Source: a virus
Direction: 5' to 3' (one strand)
IMG/VR virus record: IMGVR_UViG_3300006751_000018
Span: 1-50,561 of that record
DNA length: 50,561 nucleotides
Shown: piece by piece, positions 6,352 to 12,600 of the stretch
How positions within the stretch are numbered: the first letter of the stretch is position 1
Layout: every line of letters starts with the position of its first letter
Notes under the pieces: model-generated
Database searches by the model: none
What the model was told of the DNA's origin: nothing
What the model saw: only the letters and a program-made list of their open reading frames with translations
Made by a program: the position numbers and the translations under genes

Positions 6352-8831
6352 TGTCCTTACCACCAAAAATAGATGACATAGTATCCGCGCACCACGATGG
6401 GTTCCTCTACGATCTTTTTGGAGAAAGCCTCGGTCTTCCACTGGAAAGGGTCGCTGAGTTGCGAAGTATGGGGATACTTCCTGATATCCCGGTACCAATT
6501 TTAGCCCGTGCAGGGCTGGACGTATTGGCTGCTCGCCCGCTCATGATGGCCATGATGATTGGTGCCGCAAAGCAGTCGATGGAACCTGGGAGGCGAAAAC
6601 AGGCAGACCGATGGCCCGCAAAGAAGTGGGCCAAGCAAATCATCAGAGATGCCCCTTCGGTAAGTTCACCACCCCCGACTATCCCCTCGGTGACACCTAT
6701 CGGTGGCGATACGCCTGACCTTCCACCACCACCTCCTCCTCCTCCGACCGGATCGGGAGGTGGTGGGCCTAAACCACCGGACCCACCGGACTTTTTGACC
6801 GACCTACAGAGGCACTCTTGGACGCAAGCAAGGGAGCGTGCAGGATCGTTTGTTCGAGGGCTAGGTAACATTGTCACAGCAGAAGCAGAAACAACGCTTG
6901 CGGAAGTGTGGAACGGAGAGCAAATAGAGCGCGAGACAGACGCAGATAAGCGTGCAGAGGTTGTCGATATCATTCGGGAAGAGACGGCGGCAGCCACCGC
7001 CAACAACACGAAGTGGAGATCTAGTACAGCGCAAAAGCTCGCATCAAACCTTGCACACAGGACTGGTGACTGGAGTCGCAATTGGGAGCGGATAGCGCGA
7101 ACGGAGCTTCAGGGTGCGTACAATGAGGGCAGTGTGTTGGAGGCCATCGAATGGGACGGCCCAGACGCGCTCATAGCCAGAATACCTGAGCCAAGCGCGT
7201 GCGCTGATTGCCGACGTGTACACATGACACGAGATGGCAGGCCACGGGTTTTCAAGGCGAGCGACCTCATAAACAATGGTACAAATGTAGGCCGAAAACG
7301 CGCACAGTGGCAGGCTACTATCTGGCCCGTTCACCCGAATTGTAGATGCGACACGCAACACATCCCCGAGGGAATGGAGTTCGATGATGAGTGGGGGCTT
7401 GTATACAAGGCGTATTCATTCTCGCAGTTAGCGAACCTTGTAAAGGCCAAGGGCTATCTATACAAGGCAGGGCCTTTTATCGGTCCACGCGGTGGCAAGT
7501 GGGCTGACGCGAAGCATACGATAGCCTGGAAGGAAAAACAGACAACAAGGACTAAGGGGCATGAAATAGCAAGACTCCCGCCAGAGGTTCAATCAGAAAT
7601 AGCAGGGGCGGTCACTTTTGTGACCCGCCTTTTTCCAGAATTGCAAGATGTCCGCGTGGTGATTGCAGATCATGATCTTGGCCATTCTCACGCCACTAAG
7701 GACAGTAAAAAAATCAAGCTCAACCCCACAACTTGGCTGGACGTAAATAAGCTAAAACAGCAACGGGATGAGGCGGCAGGGCTGGTGGTAGATGGGTCGA
7801 TCAAGGGCATTATCGTACACGAGTTAGGCCATATACTGGCTGGCCGAATACTCAACGCGCTTGGATCGAAAAAGTACAACGAAATAGCGCAAAAGCACTT
7901 AGGCGTACCGCAAGATGGCTTAGATCCGTGGGGAGAGCCTGTATTCACCACGCTGTCTAACTCTGACATGCCAAGCGCATACGCTATGGATAACAGGAGC
8001 GAGTACGAGGCAGAAGCCTTTTCAGCAGCGGTATTTGGAAAAGCAGAAACGAACCCCAAGTGGGCGGCAGGGGCTGTAAACAAGTCTAAAGCGTATTGGG
8101 CAGACATGCTCCACGCTTATCGAAATCTAAGCAAGTCATTAGCAAAATCCGGTCCCTACATCGGCCCTCGCGGTGGTAAGTGGGCTGACGCCAAGCATAC
8201 AATTGCGTGGAAGGAAAAGTCTAAGAGGCAGCTTAAAAGGGAGGCTTCGGAGAAGAGAAAGAAGGCGCGAGCGAGCGCAGAAGGGCCTGCGGTAGAGGCG
8301 TATAACAAGGCCGTTAAAGACCACAACGAACACGATGACGCTGGGTATGACGCAAACGCTTCGGACATGGTCGATGTCGCGTACGGCGGGTACGCACCGG
8401 CAAAAATAGACGCCATGAAGGTTTGGGCCAAAAAGGTGGGGCTAGAGGTTGGCGAAACTGATTTTTCAGGTGGAGCATCGTATGGCAGCGCGTACATACA
8501 ATTGAAAGTTCCAGGCATCGGCGCGGTGGGAGGATCAGGACGGTTGGACCGGGCCGTTGTTGTGAGAATGTCGGATCACGGAAACATGGCGCGAGTTGGC
8601 GGGCGGCTGCAAACTGACACAAACATAGCGCCTGATTTTGGTTGGACTTTCATGAAAGGGATAGGGCACGCGATTGGTATCTTGCGCGAACGCTTTCAAG
8701 AGCACCTCGACAACGCAGACGACGACGATTATTTCGACCAAGACCCAGATGGCGATGCAGAGCGCAAGCGAATGGAAGAGGCTATGCCACTTCTTGACAA
8801 GCTCGGAAAGCTGTACCGAAAACCCGGTTAA
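6351..8831 (+). CDS. MuF-type head protein fused to zincin metallopeptidase
   Basis: 826 residues. Residues 1-150 are a leader that includes a Pro/Gly-rich stretch (about 121-147). Residues about 240-345 are a MuF/SPP1-gp7-type domain: 'RIARTELQGAYNEG', the 'C-x-x-C' of 'SACADCRRVH', and 'WPVHPNCRCD'. Linker repeat GPFIGPRGGKWADAKHTIAW starts at residue 374. Next comes a zincin-like domain with HELGH at 490-494 and likely third ligand Glu at 553 or 555 ('SEYEAEAFSAAVFG'). A second copy of the linker (from 601) precedes an unrecognised C-terminal domain rich in Gly, Asp and Glu. MuF proteins enter the head and may be injected; MuF-linked peptidases are known in polyvalent phage proteins. The peptidase target is unknown. 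Confidence 0.8.
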   Translation: MSLPPKIDDIVSAHHDGFLYDLFGESLGLPLERVAELRSMGILPDIPVPILARAGLDVLAARPLMMAMMIGAAKQSMEPGRRKQADRWPAKKWAKQIIRDAPSVSSPPPTIPSVTPIGGDTPDLPPPPPPPPTGSGGGGPKPPDPPDFLTDLQRHSWTQARERAGSFVRGLGNIVTAEAETTLAEVWNGEQIERETDADKRAEVVDIIREETAAATANNTKWRSSTAQKLASNLAHRTGDWSRNWERIARTELQGAYNEGSVLEAIEWDGPDALIARIPEPSACADCRRVHMTRDGRPRVFKASDLINNGTNVGRKRAQWQATIWPVHPNCRCDTQHIPEGMEFDDEWGLVYKAYSFSQLANLVKAKGYLYKAGPFIGPRGGKWADAKHTIAWKEKQTTRTKGHEIARLPPEVQSEIAGAVTFVTRLFPELQDVRVVIADHDLGHSHATKDSKKIKLNPTTWLDVNKLKQQRDEAAGLVVDGSIKGIIVHELGHILAGRILNALGSKKYNEIAQKHLGVPQDGLDPWGEPVFTTLSNSDMPSAYAMDNRSEYEAEAFSAAVFGKAETNPKWAAGAVNKSKAYWADMLHAYRNLSKSLAKSGPYIGPRGGKWADAKHTIAWKEKSKRQLKREASEKRKKARASAEGPAVEAYNKAVKDHNEHDDAGYDANASDMVDVAYGGYAPAKIDAMKVWAKKVGLEVGETDFSGGASYGSAYIQLKVPGIGAVGGSGRLDRAVVVRMSDHGNMARVGGRLQTDTNIAPDFGWTFMKGIGHAIGILRERFQEHLDNADDDDYFDQDPDGDAERKRMEEAMPLLDKLGKLYRKPG
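7470..7535 (+). repeat. Linker repeat copy 1 (GPRGGKW type)
   Basis: Encodes residues 374-395 of the MuF-zincin protein, core GPRGGKWADAKHTIAWKE, between the MuF and zincin domains. Two other copies lie at 8151-8216 and 9706-9771. Confidence 0.9.
8151..8216 (+). repeat. Linker repeat copy 2 (GPRGGKW type)
   Basis: Encodes residues 601-622 of the same protein, with the same core GPRGGKWADAKHTIAWKE (Tyr in place of Phe just before it). It separates the zincin from the C-terminal domain. Its last bases (AAGCATACAATTGCGTGGAA) are identical to copy 3. Confidence 0.9.
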
Positions 8832-8842
8832 AAACACACTTG

Positions 8843-8879
8843 TTGAACTGAAAGCCACTCCATAGTAATTTGAACTGAA
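8843..8879 (+). repeat. Pair of TTGAACTGAA direct repeats in intergenic gap
   Basis: TTGAACTGAA occurs at 8843-8852 and again at 8870-8879 within the 64-bp gap between the MuF-zincin gene and the next gene. It could be an operator-like site or chance; no clear promoter is seen around it. Confidence 0.4.
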
Positions 8880-8895
8880 CAACTCGGAGCCCACA

Positions 8896-9645
8896 ATGAA
8901 GACTTTTCAAAGCCTGAACGACATTTACAAGGCTGCAAAGAAGCCAAAGAAGGAAGAGAAGGAACCTGAAGAAGAGGTGTCCGAGGGGCAAATGTCCTTG
9001 TTTGACGGCCTAAAAAAGGCCGCAGACGAAGAAGAGGACGAGGACGAGAAGCGCGACAAGAAGCTGCAACAACGGCTCGACGAAGAGGCGGCTGGTGGCG
9101 AGGAAGAGTATAAGCGGATGAAAGAGGAAGAGGCTGAGAAGTCTTTCTCGGGCCTCGAAGGGATGGACATTGTCAAAAACATGGCCAAGGTCCAGGCCGA
9201 AATGAAGAGCGGGAAGTCCGCGAAAGAAGCTGTTCAGGCCGCATACCCGGATTACACCGAAGAGCAGGTAGAGATCTTTGTGAAGGACATGAAGAAAGGC
9301 TACGGCGTCTATCGTGCCAAGAAGGAAAAGAAGATGATTAAGTCAGACAATGAGAACACACGGCTTGTGGTGAGCCTCACAAAAGGCGCATTGGAAGAGA
9401 GCGTTTCGATCATGCGAGGTGGTCCAAGTCGAGCAGACGTGGCTACAGCGTTGGCTTCATCGATTAAGAAGGGTTTCAACATCCCTGCGGAGTTCCCAGA
9501 GATGATGTTAGACGATCTCGACACATGCTCTAACGTAGCTCGCAAGAGCTTTGCTAATGCGTGCATGATGACCGCATCGGGATACCCAGAATTGCAGGTA
9601 GCTGGCGACATGGTCGGGTACCTTGAAGAGCTTACAGAAGGATAA
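8896..9645 (+). CDS. Acidic head-region protein with clamp-binding-like motif
   Basis: 249 residues, ATG 8896 with CGGAG eight bases upstream. The first 12 residues ('MKTFQSLNDIYK') resemble the short F/S-L-x-K motifs that precede linkers in the flanking proteins. Residues 13-100 are extremely rich in Glu, Lys and Asp and probably disordered. At residues 32-37 is QMSLFD, which fits the bacterial sliding-clamp-binding consensus QL[SD]LF. The second half ('AKEAVQAAYPDYTEEQVEIFV', then a Ser/Ala-rich helical part) looks folded but is not recognised. Its position directly before the 1772-residue protein with a clamp-like domain makes a link to host or phage clamp worth testing. Scaffold-like or packaged internal protein are alternatives. 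Confidence 0.6.
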   Translation: MKTFQSLNDIYKAAKKPKKEEKEPEEEVSEGQMSLFDGLKKAADEEEDEDEKRDKKLQQRLDEEAAGGEEEYKRMKEEEAEKSFSGLEGMDIVKNMAKVQAEMKSGKSAKEAVQAAYPDYTEEQVEIFVKDMKKGYGVYRAKKEKKMIKSDNENTRLVVSLTKGALEESVSIMRGGPSRADVATALASSIKKGFNIPAEFPEMMLDDLDTCSNVARKSFANACMMTASGYPELQVAGDMVGYLEELTEG

Positions 9646-9648
9646 ATT

Positions 9649-12600
9649 ATGGCAGATTTTACGTCGCTAATTCATGGTGGGCTCAACGATCTCCGCAAGG
9701 GGAAGGGTCCGTTTATCGGACCCCGTGGCGGCAAGTGGGCCGATGCCAAGCATACAATTGCGTGGAAAGAGGACGGTGGGAAGTCGGGTGGTAAAAAGTT
9801 CAAGCCGGACCCTGAGTATAAGTTAAGCTCGGAGGGGCATAACAAAAAAGACTACAACCGTGGCCTGAAGGAGGGGATGTCTAGCACGACAATCCCGCAA
9901 ACGTCCGAAAAAGATAAGAAAGACACGAGCTATATGGCTGGCCTGAAACAGGGCTTAATGGTGCAGATTAAGGCAAAAGACCACGCGAAAGCTCGCTATA
10001 AAATGCTGCGAGAAAGAGCAGACCGAGGTGAAAAGGGTGGGATTCCGAAGGGGTCTAGTGTCACCGAGAAAGTCTACATCGAGGCAAACACCGACGCCAT
10101 CATGGAGAACATCCTGTCCGGCATGGAGCCGGACGGAAAGGGTGGCTACAAGGGTGGCTATAGAAAAGCCTCCACCACCTTCTCGGACCTCGCGAAAGGA
10201 AAGCCCACAAAGTATCTCAAGCGTAAACGCGGCAAGGGTGGTCGCTACGAGTACACCTACGCCGAAGACGGTAAACCTAAGAAGAAGAAGGGCCGCTTTG
10301 GGAACCTTCTAAGCACGTTGATGGGTGTCGTTAAGAAGCATCCATACGCGCTGATGGGTGAGTTTAAGTCGATGGTACGCGACTTCGATTTGGATGAGCT
10401 AATTGAGATGCGCTCCGAGATCAAAGACGCACTCGAAGCGAAACCTGAGAAGAAGGCTCCGGGCGAGAAGAAGGCTCCCAAGAAAGAAACCGCCGAAAAG
10501 AAAAAGCCAGCCCCAAAGAAAGGCCCGTCGGAGAAAGATATTCTTCGCCAGATGCTCAAGGCCATCGACAAGATGATCGCCAAGAAGCAGGAGGCGAACT
10601 CGAAGCTAAGTCTGAGGAGCTTGGTCGCGGGCTATCACAAGGGCGACACTGAAGCGATTAAAGAGCTATACAAGAGAGCGCAGGAATTGCTTCCTGGCAT
10701 TCGCATCTCAGACGCTCTTAACGTGGTCGCAACGGCGGCTGAAAACTACGGGAAATTGCCGAAAGAATTTGTGGACGAGATGATTCGGGAGAACCGGGTC
10801 AAGGGCAAGAAGCCACCCGCAGCCGCTACAGAAGAGGCTCCGAAGCCCGCTGCCAAATACGAACGCTCAAAGTGGGCTGATTTTAAGAGCCAAATGGCCT
10901 CGTCTGACGGCGGCGCAAAATTAAACAGGCAATACGCGGAATTCGCGAAAAACGCACTGAAAGCCACGTCAAAGAAAGACCTAAAGCACGCCATCGAACA
11001 GGCGAAGGCAGCGAGTAGAAAGGATGACACGGTGGTCACTAGGACTGGTGTCGGGTATTCGACAGGAATCAAAGGCAAATTAAAGCGATTGCAAGCCCAC
11101 TTGGAAAACAAGCTCAAGCTAGTGTCCAAGTATGGCGAGAGCGGGTTGGCCAAAGAAAGCGAAAAAAAGCAGAAAGAAAAGAAGCCAGTCACTCCGCAAG
11201 TTCCCGCGATGGAGGGCATGGCACCACTTGGAATAGCTCCGAAGCCCGCTGGCGAGGACATTGGCGTAGCCAAAGAGAGAGGCGACAACCGATACAAAAG
11301 CTCTGGCACCACCGACAAGGCCACGAATCACGATGAGATTATCGCCGCTGGCGGGGAATACCTCGGTCAAGGTGTGTACACGGATAAAGGTCCACCCAAG
11401 GCAAAGCGTGGGAAAAAGGGCAAGGTTGAGATCGTCCACCGTGGAGAAAAGAAACTGACCGATGGGACCATCTACGGCAAGGGTGACTGGGCCATCACTA
11501 AGCAACTTGAGTCGAAAAGGGTTACAGTGACAAACATAGCTACCGGGCACTCCATCGGTGGCGAGATGTCCGGGCCACAGGCTTCGTACTTGATGGACCA
11601 AGTCATGGAATTGGAAGCGAGTGGAAAGCTGGACGGGTTCGACCCAGACAATTTGTCCTCATCGTCATCAAAACCAGCGTTTGATGCTCTCAAGAAAGTC
11701 GCAGACGAAGTGCGCGAGGAAGGTAACTCTGGTATGCCTATCTGGAGCCGACGAAACAAGGCGAAACGAGAGGCTAACAGGCGGGCGAAGGTCGAGAAGC
11801 TCACCGAAGCAGCGTCCGTGAAAGGCGTCATCAGCCGCCCACTAGCCCTGGCTGATGTGAAAAGAAAAGAGCACAAGAGCGGAGAGGCCGCTCACAAGCG
11901 GGCAAGAAATTTTCAATCTACAGACGAATTCCGACTAAATCTTCAGCAGTCCATAGTAGACCGTTTCGAGGGCGAGCAGTACATGATTTCAACGGACGGC
12001 CACAGGATGGCGTTGATACCAGTATCGAATGACGTGAAACAAGGGGTGGGCTACGGCGAGGGTTCGCGAGATGCTCTGGGTGGAGGACGTGAATTTCCAA
12101 ACTATAAGCAGGTCATACCGGATGACCGGAAGGCAAATGACACCCACGACTTCGACGCCGAAACACTGCTGGCGCACGCGAAGCTGGGGGCATCGACGCC
12201 GGGTGTCATGGCGGGTTACGTTCATTTATACGCAGACGGTGGTGCCCACAAAGCCCAAGCCAGTCATTCGGCTGTGATATCGCCTGAAGTTGACGAGAGG
12301 GAAAAGGGCATGGCGGGGATCGCTCTTGCGGAGTCCAAGCGCCCTTCCACTGCGGGCGAGCCCACCGGAGGCGACAGCAAGAGCATCTCGGTGAACGCAA
12401 GGTATTTGGTAGACGCCCTTGAGGGCGCAAAAGGCTCAGTGTCCGTGTATTACAAGGACAAAGGTAGCCAGATGATCATTGAAAGAGCCGATGGCGAGAT
12501 ACACGTCATCATGCCTGTGCGTGATGCTATGCCGAAGGACCACCCACACAGGACGGAAGAGTGGGAGGTAAGCCCAGCCAGCAAGTCCTTCACCAACTTC

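Noticed and set aside
6407-7081. Long open frame on the - strand (224 codons)
   Set aside because: It lies entirely opposite the MuF domain region, has Ser/Ala/Arg-rich random composition and no ribosome site, so it is a mirror of the real gene.
8841-8866. Possible promoter in the gap before 8896
   Set aside because: The best -35/-10 pair (TTGTTG, TAGTAA) is poor, and the gap is small; only the direct repeats were recorded.
10257-10583. Phe/Ser/Ala-rich - strand frame with membrane-like look
   Set aside because: It is the complement of a Lys/Pro-rich part of the giant protein; such regions always give Phe/Gly-rich reverse frames.
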